Part shown: positions 51,000-58,510 of the stretch, in pieces | Layout of the letters: every line of letters begins with the position of its first letter | How positions within the stretch are numbered: position 1 is the stretch's first letter | Virus record (IMG/VR): IMGVR_UViG_3300022848_000011 | Span: 21,363 to 85,362 of that record | DNA length: 64,000 bases | DNA from: a virus | Reading direction: 5' to 3' (one strand) | Translations under genes and position numbers: made by a program | The notes under the pieces: model-generated | Database searches by the model: none | The model's input: only the letters and a program-made list of their open reading frames with translations | Told to the model about the DNA's origin: nothing

Positions 51000-53372
51000 A
51001 TGTATGTTTGTGAAAGAAATAAAGATGGCACCTTAACTAAAAACAATTGGTTATTGGTAAAAGGTGCTTACGTTTCAGCAGTAACCGTTTGTAAAAACAA
51101 AATAGTTAGAACTGTTGTCCCAGATCCTAATGAATTGCCATTTCAAGAAAATCAAGGAAATCAAGGTCCACAAGGTCCACAAGGTCCACAAGGTCCACAA
51201 GGAACACAAGGTCCACAAGGTCCACAAGGAACACAAGGAACACAAGGAACACAAGGAACACAAGGAACACAAGGTCCACAAGGTCCACAAGGTCCACAAG
51301 GATTAGCAGTAGCAGCAGACTCTTATTGGACTTTAACTGATGGAAAGCTACATCAAGATACTGGAGTCAATGTAGGAATCGATACAGATGACCCTACTGA
51401 GCGTTTACACGTTGTTGGTAACATAAAACTAGATAACGGAAGGATTCTGCTGGGTTCTGATCCTAACCTACAGTCTATTGGAAGGGGAACTTTCGATACG
51501 AATACTGGTGGTCAAAACGGCGTATCTTTGTTTTGCACGGCAGGTTACGAGCTTAATTGGCAAACAGGTAGGCTTTCGAACTATAATGGTGCTTATCAAG
51601 ATTTCTATATTGATACGCCTAATTTATTTGTCAATCCTTCTGTTGGAATTGGTAACACAGCCAGCGGTGACTACTCAAGTGCAATGGGTCGTAGTAATTC
51701 AGCCAGCGGCAACACCTCAAGTGCATTTGGTTATTCCAACACAGCCAGCGGTGAAAACTCAAGTGCAGTTGGTTATTCCAACACAGCCAGCGGTGACCGT
51801 TCAAGTGCAGTTGGTTACCTCAACACAGCCAGCGTCAACTACTCAAGTGCAGTTGGTTACAGCAACACAGCCAGCGGTGACCGTTCAAGTGCATTTGGTT
51901 TCGGCAACACAGCCAGCGGTGAACGTTCAAGTGCAGTTGGTTACCGAGCAAACGCCGGGGCTTTGAACTCACTAGCGGTTGGAATAAATGTATTTACCCA
52001 TACTACTGGTCTAGCCTCAGTTAATTTTGGTGTGTTGAACAACAGCGTTGGTGGAACACTTAATGGCAGCACCGGCGATATAACCGGTACGATTACAGCC
52101 TTAACAACCCAAGGTAGGTTAACTACTGCGGTTGGGATCAGAAACAGCACTACGGGTAACCAATCAAGTGCAGTAGGTTACCTCAACACAGCCAGCGGTA
52201 CTGATTCAAGTGCAGTTGGTCACCAGAATACAGCCAGCGGCAACTACTCAAGTGCAGTAGGTTACCAGAATACAGCCAGCGGCAACTACTCAAGTGCAGT
52301 AGGTTACCAGAATACAGCCAGCGGTACTGATTCAAGTGCAGTTGGTCACCAGAATACAGCCAGCGGCAACTACTCAAGTGCAGTTGGTTACGGCAACACA
52401 GCCAGCGGTGACCGTTCAAGTGCAGTTGGTGTTACCAACACAGCCAGCGGTTACCAATCAAGTGCGGTTGGTCGCCTCAACACAGCCAGCGGTTACAACT
52501 CAAGTGCGGTTGGTCGCCTCAACACAGCCAGCGGTAGCCAATCAAGTGCATTTGGTTACCGAGCAAACGCCGGGGCTTTGAACTCACTAGCGGTTGGAAG
52601 AAGTGTATTTACCCATACTACTGGTCTAGCCTCAGTTAATTTTGGTGTGTTGAACAACAGCGTTGGTGGAACACTTAATGTCACCACCGGCGTTATAGCC
52701 GGTTCGATTACAGCCTTAACAACCCAAGGTAGGTTAACTACTGCGGTTGGGATCAGAAACAGCACTACGGGTAACCAATCAAGTGCAGTTGGTTACCTCA
52801 ACACAGCCAGCGGCAACAACTCAAGTGCAGTTGGTTACGACAACACAGCCAGCGGTGACCAATCAAGTGCAGTAGGTTACCAGAATACAGCCAGCGGTAC
52901 TGATTCAAGTGCAGTTGGTCACCAGAATACAGCCAGCGGCAACTACTTAAGTGCAGTAGGTTACCAGAATACAGCCAGCGGTGAACGTTCAAGTGCAGTT
53001 GGTACCTACAACATAGCCAGCGGTTTGCGTTCAAGTGCATTTGGTCACCTCAACACAGCCAGCGGTGACCGTTCAAGTGCATTTGGTTACCGAGCTAGAA
53101 CTACAATTGCCAATTCAACCGAAATAGGTTACTGGAGTAATAGTACAACTCGTGGCAGTGCTATGAGACTTCATGGTGCTACTGGTATGGCTTCTCATAC
53201 ACTGCAAAATCGAGCAACAGCTTACACTGACGGTGGATCAACAGCCGGTAGTGAAGCAGATGACAGTTTATCAAGAGGCATGTACTCGGTCAGAAGAGAC
53301 GGAGACGTTATACTGATCGATATAAATATTGCTGGAACTATTAAAACACTAAGTCTAGGAACAGCAATCTAA
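51000..53372 (+). CDS. Collagen-like and YadA-head-like trimeric tail fibre
   Basis: This 790-residue protein has an N-terminal ~50-residue domain, then ~16 collagen-type G-x-y triplets (GPQ and GTQ; ~51150-51302). From ~51645 to 53100 it consists of ~15-residue YadA-type head repeats of the form S-S-A-V-G-x-x-N-T-A-S-G-x-x, split by two copies of a longer unit ([30 protein letters not shown]). The C-terminus (~730-790) ends [18 protein letters not shown]. Collagen triplets plus YadA repeats are trimeric, left-handed beta-roll adhesins; in phages they form fibres. No chaperone domain is seen. Translation may be controlled by the upstream hairpin. A terminator follows at 53403. Confidence 0.8.
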   Translation: MYVCERNKDGTLTKNNWLLVKGAYVSAVTVCKNKIVRTVVPDPNELPFQENQGNQGPQGPQGPQGPQGTQGPQGPQGTQGTQGTQGTQGTQGPQGPQGPQGLAVAADSYWTLTDGKLHQDTGVNVGIDTDDPTERLHVVGNIKLDNGRILLGSDPNLQSIGRGTFDTNTGGQNGVSLFCTAGYELNWQTGRLSNYNGAYQDFYIDTPNLFVNPSVGIGNTASGDYSSAMGRSNSASGNTSSAFGYSNTASGENSSAVGYSNTASGDRSSAVGYLNTASVNYSSAVGYSNTASGDRSSAFGFGNTASGERSSAVGYRANAGALNSLAVGINVFTHTTGLASVNFGVLNNSVGGTLNGSTGDITGTITALTTQGRLTTAVGIRNSTTGNQSSAVGYLNTASGTDSSAVGHQNTASGNYSSAVGYQNTASGNYSSAVGYQNTASGTDSSAVGHQNTASGNYSSAVGYGNTASGDRSSAVGVTNTASGYQSSAVGRLNTASGYNSSAVGRLNTASGSQSSAFGYRANAGALNSLAVGRSVFTHTTGLASVNFGVLNNSVGGTLNVTTGVIAGSITALTTQGRLTTAVGIRNSTTGNQSSAVGYLNTASGNNSSAVGYDNTASGDQSSAVGYQNTASGTDSSAVGHQNTASGNYLSAVGYQNTASGERSSAVGTYNIASGLRSSAFGHLNTASGDRSSAFGYRARTTIANSTEIGYWSNSTTRGSAMRLHGATGMASHTLQNRATAYTDGGSTAGSEADDSLSRGMYSVRRDGDVILIDINIAGTIKTLSLGTAI
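51150..51302 (+). repeat. Collagen-like 9-bp repeat tract
   Basis: Tandem 9-bp units encode G-P-Q and G-T-Q. The tract is GC-richer than the surrounding sequence, and all units keep the frame. Length changes by multiples of 9 bp are possible without frameshift. Confidence 0.9.
51645..53100 (+). repeat. YadA-type ~45-bp repeat array with an internal ~230-bp duplication
   Basis: About 25 tandem ~42-48-bp units (each with the cores aacacagccagcgg and tcaagtgcagt) encode the head repeats. The segment at 51938-52166 is almost identical to 52553-52782 (differences INVF/RSVF and [20 protein letters not shown]), showing a recent internal duplication. It resembles CRISPR spacing but has no unique spacers. 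Confidence 0.9.
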
Positions 53373-53402
53373 CATTTTGGGTTTATAGCTGCGGTCCAGA
53401 TT

Positions 53403-53437
53403 AAAAGCCAATGAGTTAAAATCTCATTGGCTTTTTC
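53403..53437 (+). terminator. Intrinsic terminator after fibre gene
   Basis: AAAAGCCAATGAG pairs with CTCATTGGCTTTT around a 7-nt loop, followed by TTC. A 13-bp stem lies 30 nt after the fibre stop. The 5' end of the tnpB remnant starts ~85 nt further on. Confidence 0.85.
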
Positions 53438-53520
53438 GTTGAATCAATAAATTCTTGAAGATTTTCTGGAACAATTACAACATTTGTATCTTAATCGTCC
53501 TCAATCAATGCAGCAATGCT

Positions 53521-53607
53521 ATGAATGCCGACCTTAACGCTGCTCGGAATATTGTTACTAATCTTAGACCTAAGTGTAGAGTCTATGCTTGCAAAAGTGA
53601 GTCCTGA
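53521..53607 (+). pseudogene. tnpB remnant A (C-terminal tip)
   Basis: A short frame reads NADLNAARNIVTNLRPKCRV, the D-x-N-A-A-x-N-I motif of the third RuvC element of TnpB. It stops at 53605. The preceding codons (53470-53520) contain no stop but little clear similarity. It overlaps remnant B in another frame, so the region looks like two collapsed copies. Confidence 0.55.
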
Positions 53608-53968
53608 TGAACGAGATGAAGCACGTTGGAAAGAACGCAAGCGTCATCGAGACATACAAGATTGTGGTTGGTCAAGTTTTGTCAACAAGTTGAAATACAA
53701 GGCTGAATGGTATGGACGAGAGTTCATACAAGTCAGTCGTTGGTTTCCAAGTTCTCAATTGTGTAATAATTGCAATTACCAAAACAAGGAATTAAAGCCA
53801 ATAGACAGAGAATGGACCTGTTGGAATTGTTGGGAACACAATGATCGTGATTTTAATTCAGCAAAGAACATTTTGGCTGAAGGATTAAGAATAAGAACCT
53901 CTGGAACAGAGGGGATAGCCTATTGTCCTGATGTAAGACCCGCTTTTAGTGGGCTATTGGTTGGATAG
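53590..53968 (+). pseudogene. tnpB remnant B (IS200/IS605 RNA-guided nuclease, C-terminal third)
   Basis: About 125 codons encode the TnpB C-terminal region: RHRDIQDCGWSSFVNKLKYK, AEWYGREFIQVSRWFPSSQL, the zinc finger C-x2-C...C-x2-C (LCNNCNYQN, EWTCWNCWEH), then DRDFNSAKNI (third RuvC acidic motif) and RTSGTEGIAY...CPDVRP. The N-terminal two thirds, including the first catalytic Asp, are missing. TnpB is an RNA-guided nuclease guided by an RNA from the element's right end, which is intact here at 53969-54003. The gene is dead, but its end structure is not. Confidence 0.75.
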
Positions 53969-54003
53969 GAAGCCCCGACCCTAAAGGGTCGTGGGTAGTT
54001 CAC
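53969..54003 (+). mobile_element. IS200/IS605 right end (reRNA 3' boundary)
   Basis: The sequence AAGCCCCGACC, loop, GGTCGTGGGTAGTTCAC directly after the tnpB stop is the typical right-end hairpin and terminal TTCAC of this element class. In intact systems the guide of the reRNA is the ~16-20 nt just past the end, here TAGTAATTACTGGAAC, which lies in the broken hsp20 gene. Confidence 0.65.
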
Positions 54004-54215
54004 TAGTAATTACTGGAACAATGCCTGAATACGAGAATAGGGAATATTTAACAAGAGGCAGAAAGTCAGAATCATTCACACGTACTATTAAACTATCTGA
54101 GAAGTTAGGGGAATTCAAAGAACCTAGTAGTACAAGTTTGGTGAATGGAGTTTTGAAGATTCAGTGGAGACCGGAGGACAGAATAGATAAAAAAATTAAC
54201 ATAAAAATCGAGTAA
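54004..54215 (+). pseudogene. Small heat-shock protein (Hsp20) 3' fragment interrupted by the element
   Basis: The frame continues directly from the element end: LVITGTMPEYENREYLTRG, then SFTRTIKLSEKLG, SLVNGVLKIQWRPEDR, KKINIKIE. This is the C-terminal half of the Hsp20 alpha-crystallin domain (L-x-[IV]-x-G, S-F-x-R-x-x-x-L, N-G-V-L-x-I). The N-terminal half is not found upstream of the element within the window. Hsp20 genes occur in T4-like phages. A start at ATG 54021 could make a short fragment, but the domain would be incomplete. Confidence 0.65.
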
Positions 54216-54234
54216 AAAGAGTTGGTTTCTGCTG

Positions 54235-54273
54235 AAACGCAATGTGTGATTTATTTCCACATTGCGTTTTTTT
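54235..54273 (+). terminator. Intrinsic terminator
   Basis: AAACGCAATGTG pairs with CACATTGCGTTT around an 11-nt loop, then more Ts. It closes the broken hsp20 unit 20 nt after its stop. Confidence 0.85.
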
Positions 54274-54295
54274 ATTAATAAGAATAAATAAATGT

Positions 54296-55045
54296 ATGAT
54301 AAATACATTGATTTGTTCTTACAAAAGTGGCGATGTTTTGCCATACACTTTGGGTCAACTAGTGGAATGTGATTATATTAATCGCATTTTGGTTACTGAT
54401 GGTCCTCATTTGGGTAACATTAAACCTGGATTTAAAACAGAAAAACCTACGGTTAAAGAAGTTGTTGATTCTTTTTCTACACAAAAGATACATTATGAAT
54501 ATAGTGACGACTGTGAAATTCGTGGTGAGAAAAATAATCGAATCTTAAAGAATGTTTTGGATTGTCAATGGATACTTTGTGTAGACTCTGATGAAGTTTA
54601 CCATGAAAACGATTTGGTTAAATTGGCGGAATTTTTAAAGAATGATCCTGAATGGGATCGATATGAAATTAAAACAATTAATCCATTTCCTGATTTTCAT
54701 CATTGTTTTGAGATTCCTGATTGGAAACCAAGATTGTATCGTTGGTATGAAGGTGCTCAATGTCATCCAAAAGCAGATCGATTGCATCAATACGTGAATC
54801 ATTCTAGTCAAAAATACAAACCTAATGCAGTTCATGGGATGGCTAGACTTCCAAGTGAAATAGCTCAGATATATCATTTGAATGCTTTGCGGGACAATTC
54901 AAAGGGTGATAGAAGAGTTAGGTATATTTCAGATGATACAATTACTTGGAAAGGTGGTCATCAAAAACACACATCTAAAATTTTACCATTAGATATTTCA
55001 TGTTCTCCTAAGTGCATTAGAGAAAGCAAGAAAGATTCTTTATAA
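54296..55045 (+). CDS. Glycosyltransferase, GT2/GT-A-like
   Basis: The ATG at 54296 is chosen; the longer frame starts inside the terminator. The 249-residue protein begins MINTLICSYKSGDVLPYTLG, the N-terminal strand of GT-A enzymes. An acidic motif WILCVDSDEVYHENDL (~93-108; D-S-D) matches the DxD metal-binding site, followed by DWKPRLYRWYEGAQCHPKAD, resembling a GT2 acceptor region. It is shorter than most GT2 enzymes. It could glycosylate host or virion glycans. It stands alone after a terminator, 13 nt before the ART-like gene. Confidence 0.6.
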   Translation: MINTLICSYKSGDVLPYTLGQLVECDYINRILVTDGPHLGNIKPGFKTEKPTVKEVVDSFSTQKIHYEYSDDCEIRGEKNNRILKNVLDCQWILCVDSDEVYHENDLVKLAEFLKNDPEWDRYEIKTINPFPDFHHCFEIPDWKPRLYRWYEGAQCHPKADRLHQYVNHSSQKYKPNAVHGMARLPSEIAQIYHLNALRDNSKGDRRVRYISDDTITWKGGHQKHTSKILPLDISCSPKCIRESKKDSL

Positions 55046-55058
55046 CATATATAACTCT

Positions 55059-55592
55059 ATGAATTTTAAAACATATCTTAATGAAAATATTTTTGGAGAT
55101 GACTTCGATATTACTAAAATACGGGCACAACTAAAAGCAAGAGGCAAAATGGTTAGCGTAAAAAAGAAATCGAAAAAGAGTTTCATTGAAATTTATCATG
55201 GATTCAACCAAGATCCAAAATTTTTTAATTACGAATTTGACCCTATTAAATCAGAGCAAGGTTTGTTGTGGTTCACTCATAAATATATTAGAGTTTATAA
55301 TCCAATAGAATATGCTACTGGTAAAGGGGATTATCTTTTAACTATAAAGTTGCCAACTACATTACATTGTAATGTAGTGACATATGAAAATGGTGAATCC
55401 GAGGAAAAAATTGGTGATGAATTAAGAGATATGGCTAATCCTTATGAGAACTGTCGTTATTATTTAGATTTTGATAAGTTGATAGAGTTACCCCAAGGAT
55501 GGTTTTTTACATATAAGCATGAAAAATTTATTGGAACGAACAAGCAATTTAAGGCAAATCCTGGTGACATCACGAAAAATCATTCAATTTAA
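55059..55592 (+). CDS. Tagged protein with possible ADP-ribosyltransferase-like fold
   Basis: This 177-residue protein begins MNFKTYLNENIFGDD, an M-x-F-K-x-Y-L tag followed by L-N-E, a match to the [LI]-x-E site of gp21-type proteases. The core FIEIYHGFNQDPKFFNYEFD, then GLLWFTHKYIRVYNPIEYATG and DYLLTIKLP, resembles the order of ART folds (x-Y-H-[GS], F-F-T, A-x-x-Y-A, V-x-L). The catalytic Glu is not evident. T4 packages an ART (Alt) with a cleavable N-terminal peptide, so the parallel is suggestive. Convergent with the PcfJ-like gene (overlap 23 nt). Confidence 0.4.
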   Translation: MNFKTYLNENIFGDDFDITKIRAQLKARGKMVSVKKKSKKSFIEIYHGFNQDPKFFNYEFDPIKSEQGLLWFTHKYIRVYNPIEYATGKGDYLLTIKLPTTLHCNVVTYENGESEEKIGDELRDMANPYENCRYYLDFDKLIELPQGWFFTYKHEKFIGTNKQFKANPGDITKNHSI

Positions 55593-56667
55593 TAAAATGA
55601 ATTCCATTTTGTAGTAGACTTTCTTTTTCGTAGATGGGTAGGAGAAACATAGATTTTAATGCAGATTTGAAATTTTTGATTTGTTTCAAATCTGCAACTT
55701 TTTTTGCATCAATTTCTGATATAATCCAATTTCCATCTGTGTAGAATACTTGTGTTTGTTTATTAAATTTATATATTTTTTTATAAATATCCGAGTCTAT
55801 TATTTCTATGTTACTGATTAATCCTTTGAATTTATATTTTAGTTTCAATAAATCAGATTTACTTTTAACATAATCAAATTCAGCATTAAGCACTGTTGCA
55901 AGATCTAAAATATAATCGTGATATTTTTCTTTTACTTCTGTGGAAGCCGCTCCTTGATCACCACTAATTCTTTTTTCATTTGGCGAGTATGTGACCATAA
56001 CATGAGGTTTATTACCTTTGCTGAAAAGAGCTAAAATTGTTTTATCTTTATCATAGGACATTAAACCCGCACTTCCACAATTTTTCATTTGTGTTCCTAG
56101 CAAACCACATTTTGGTCCTACATTTATCCATTTATACCCATTTGGGTATGTTTTGAGAGGTTTAGTTTCTTTAAAAACTCTTTGTTTGTCATATTTATCA
56201 GATGCTTCATGGAAGGTCATTTTTTTATAAGGAGCTAAATTAGTTAATTTTCCACTCTTTATGTCTTGAATAACAACATTTCTAAAGAATGTGTTTTTTG
56301 AAAACATATCTTTCAGTTCTTCTAATAATTCTTTTCTTTGGTCTTCTAGGTCATAATCACTGTAATTTTCTTCATCTTCATAGTCCATATCAAAATATTT
56401 TAAGGCTTTAATATAATTGTCTTTGTTAAATGTAGAATCATAGAAATATGCAAGTTCATATAAGGAGTTTTCAGATCCATTAATTGGTCTAATTTGCCTG
56501 AACCAATTGTCATTTTTACCGTTATAATATTCTTTAAACCATCTTGCAATCAAGGTTGCGTGTTTAGGGAAATCGATATAAAATAATCTTGCTATAGTTT
56601 CTGGGTAGCCTAATCCTGTTATTATTTCTTTTGATTCTTTTATTAAAATCCAATTCTTAAAATTCAT
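55570..56667 (-). CDS. PcfJ-like protein with MNFKNW tag
   Basis: ATG 56667 (MNFKNWILIKESKE) is preferred because it places the tag at the N-terminus; two codons upstream (56673) is another ATG. 365 residues. The core INVGPKCGLLGTQMKNCGS (~190-208), with GNKPHVMVTYSPNEKRISGD following, resembles PcfJ-type proteins of large phages and plasmids (G-x-x-M-x-[NH]-C-[GV], then V-M-T, then a G-x-x-N pattern). PcfJ is a conjugation-linked protein of unclear biochemistry. The start is basic and the rest mixed alpha/beta. Convergent with the ART-like gene. Confidence 0.45.
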   Translation of the reverse strand: MNFKNWILIKESKEIITGLGYPETIARLFYIDFPKHATLIARWFKEYYNGKNDNWFRQIRPINGSENSLYELAYFYDSTFNKDNYIKALKYFDMDYEDEENYSDYDLEDQRKELLEELKDMFSKNTFFRNVVIQDIKSGKLTNLAPYKKMTFHEASDKYDKQRVFKETKPLKTYPNGYKWINVGPKCGLLGTQMKNCGSAGLMSYDKDKTILALFSKGNKPHVMVTYSPNEKRISGDQGAASTEVKEKYHDYILDLATVLNAEFDYVKSKSDLLKLKYKFKGLISNIEIIDSDIYKKIYKFNKQTQVFYTDGNWIISEIDAKKVADLKQIKNFKSALKSMFLLPIYEKESLLQNGIHFIKLNDFS

Positions 56668-56730
56668 AATCATTTACCAGTTAATTGTACATATATAGTT
56701 TGTTCATTGACATAAACTAACGTAATTATA

Positions 56731-57741
56731 ATGAAACATATAATAATAGCTTCTGATGCTTGGGAGCCTCAAATAAATGGTGTTGTCAGAACTTTAAACA
56801 ACACCGTAGACATTCTCCGAAGAATTGGTCATAAGGTATCTGTGATAAATCCTTATTTATTCAAGACAATTCCTGTACCGTTTTATAAAGAAATACCTAT
56901 AGCGTTATGCTATAATTTTGATAAAATCAATAATGTGATTGAAGATATAGATAATACTTATTTCCATATAGCAACAGAAGGTAATGTTGGTAGATTATTA
57001 AGAAGATTTTGTCATACTAATAATTATAGGTATACGACTGCATATCATACAATGTTTCCTGAATATCTTCAAAAAATCCTTAGAATACCTCCTGAATGGA
57101 GTTATTATTATTTTAAGAGATTTCATCAAAGATCATCATGTGTCATGGTCCCAAACAATACATTAATTCAGAAACTAAATGAGTATGGTTTTAATAATGT
57201 AAATTTATGGTCAAGAGGTGTTGATATTGATGTTTTTCATCCTTGTTATCGTCCTCCAAACGAAAAGCCTGTTTTAGTGTTCGTAGGGAGAGTTTCCCAT
57301 GAAAAAAATATAGAAGAATTTCTTAAAATTGAGGGCAATTACACAAAGAAAATCATTGGTGATGGTCCTTTAAGACATAAATTAGAAAATCAGTATCCAG
57401 ATGTAATTTTCACAGGTTATAAACAAGGATATGATTTAAAGAAGGAATATTGTAGTGCTGATGTGTTTGTATTCCCTAGCAAGACGGATACATTTGGTTT
57501 AGTGATGTTAGAGGCTTTAGCTTGTGGTGTTCCTGTAGCAGCATTTCCAGTTAATGCATCATTAGACATATTTAAAAATCAGTCGGGTGTTGGTTTTTTG
57601 AATAATAATTTAAAAATCGCAATAGATACTGCAATCAAAGAAGGTGACAAAGTAAAAAGTAGACAATTTGCACTTAATCATTCATGGGAAAAATGGACAG
57701 ATGTTTTCTCGAATTATCTTGTAAAGGCTAAAAATGAATAG
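56731..57741 (+). CDS. GT4-family glycolipid glycosyltransferase (Agt/SQD2-like)
   Basis: This 336-residue GT-B enzyme has an N-terminal DAWEPQINGVVRTL motif (residues 9-22), RGVDIDVFHP (162-171), GRVSHEKN (186-193), GDGPLR (210-215) and the donor-binding SADVFVFPSKTDTFGLVMLE (242-261). The T-D-T-F-G-L-V-[ML]-L-E-A signature is typical of diacylglycerol-glucosyl or sulfoquinovosyl transferases such as Agt and SQD2. It overlaps the following metallophosphoesterase gene by 8 nt. In marine bacteria agt and plcP lie adjacent and together swap phospholipids for glycolipids under phosphate starvation. The same pair here suggests membrane-lipid remodelling, an inference from family and synteny. Confidence 0.7.
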   Translation: MKHIIIASDAWEPQINGVVRTLNNTVDILRRIGHKVSVINPYLFKTIPVPFYKEIPIALCYNFDKINNVIEDIDNTYFHIATEGNVGRLLRRFCHTNNYRYTTAYHTMFPEYLQKILRIPPEWSYYYFKRFHQRSSCVMVPNNTLIQKLNEYGFNNVNLWSRGVDIDVFHPCYRPPNEKPVLVFVGRVSHEKNIEEFLKIEGNYTKKIIGDGPLRHKLENQYPDVIFTGYKQGYDLKKEYCSADVFVFPSKTDTFGLVMLEALACGVPVAAFPVNASLDIFKNQSGVGFLNNNLKIAIDTAIKEGDKVKSRQFALNHSWEKWTDVFSNYLVKAKNE

Positions 57742-58510
57742 AATCAAAACTGTATTTGTTTCTGATATTCATTTAGGATCTAAATATTCTAAAACAAAAG
57801 AATTTTATACTTTTTTAAGATGGGTTGATAAACAGAAACCAGAGAATGTTTATATAGTCGGAGATTTTATTGATGGATGGAAATTGAAAAGAAATTGGTA
57901 CTGGAGTCCTGAATCAAATTTAATACTAAGAAAGTTATTTAGTTTAGCAAAACATGGATCAAAGATATTTTATGTAGCTGGGAATCATGACGAATTTTTG
58001 CGTCATTTTATTGATGAGATTTCAATTTCTGATTTTGCTGGCATTAAAATTGATGACGAGTTCATTTATAAAACAGTTAAAGGAGATAGATTATTAGTAA
58101 TACATGGAGACCAATTTGATGCTGCAATTCAATATGATTTAATTGGAAATAAATTTTGGTTTTTACTAGGAGATTACAGTTATGATTTTTTAATTTCTTT
58201 AAATAATTTTATAAACAAAATTAGAAATATCTTTCATTTAAAGAAGTGGTCTTTAAGTAAGAGTATTAAATTTAAATTTAAACAGGCTGTCAAATTCATT
58301 AGTGATTACGAAGTAATCTTGAGTAATTATGCTAAAGAAAAAAAATGCAATGGTGTTGTGACAGGTCATATCCATTGTCCTGACATCAAAGTAATTAATG
58401 GAATTGATTACTATAATTGTGGAGACTGGGTAGAGTCAAATACAGCTTTAATTGAATATTATGATGGTAGTTTTAAGATATTTTATTTTGATGAAGAATT
58501 AATGTTTTAA
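57734..58510 (+). CDS. Calcineurin-type phosphoesterase, PlcP/LpxH-like
   Basis: This 258-residue protein has the metallophosphoesterase motifs in order: VSDIHLGS (D11, H13), VGDFIDGW (D44), GNHDE (83-87), HGDQFD (124-129) and GHIHCP (211-216). The HGDQFD spacing and a hydrophobic middle are as in the UDP-2,3-diacylglucosamine hydrolase (LpxH) family, to which phospholipase PlcP also belongs. PlcP splits phosphatidylcholine or phosphatidylethanolamine to diacylglycerol, the substrate of Agt encoded just upstream. The two genes overlap (ATGAATAG region) and are probably one transcript. It converges with the amidoligase gene, 12-nt overlap. Enzyme choice between LpxH and PlcP cannot be settled from sequence alone. 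Confidence 0.7.
   Translation: MNRIKTVFVSDIHLGSKYSKTKEFYTFLRWVDKQKPENVYIVGDFIDGWKLKRNWYWSPESNLILRKLFSLAKHGSKIFYVAGNHDEFLRHFIDEISISDFAGIKIDDEFIYKTVKGDRLLVIHGDQFDAAIQYDLIGNKFWFLLGDYSYDFLISLNNFINKIRNIFHLKKWSLSKSIKFKFKQAVKFISDYEVILSNYAKEKKCNGVVTGHIHCPDIKVINGIDYYNCGDWVESNTALIEYYDGSFKIFYFDEELMF

Noticed and set aside
51075-53040. Several alternative frames across the collagen/YadA fibre gene
   Set aside because: All derive from short tandem units whose lengths are multiples of three. The main frame has the known domain architecture.
51645-53100. CRISPR-like regular repeats
   Set aside because: Repeats are coding, in frame and without unique spacers; no cas genes nearby. The Cas4-like nuclease at 22 kb is an isolated phage enzyme.
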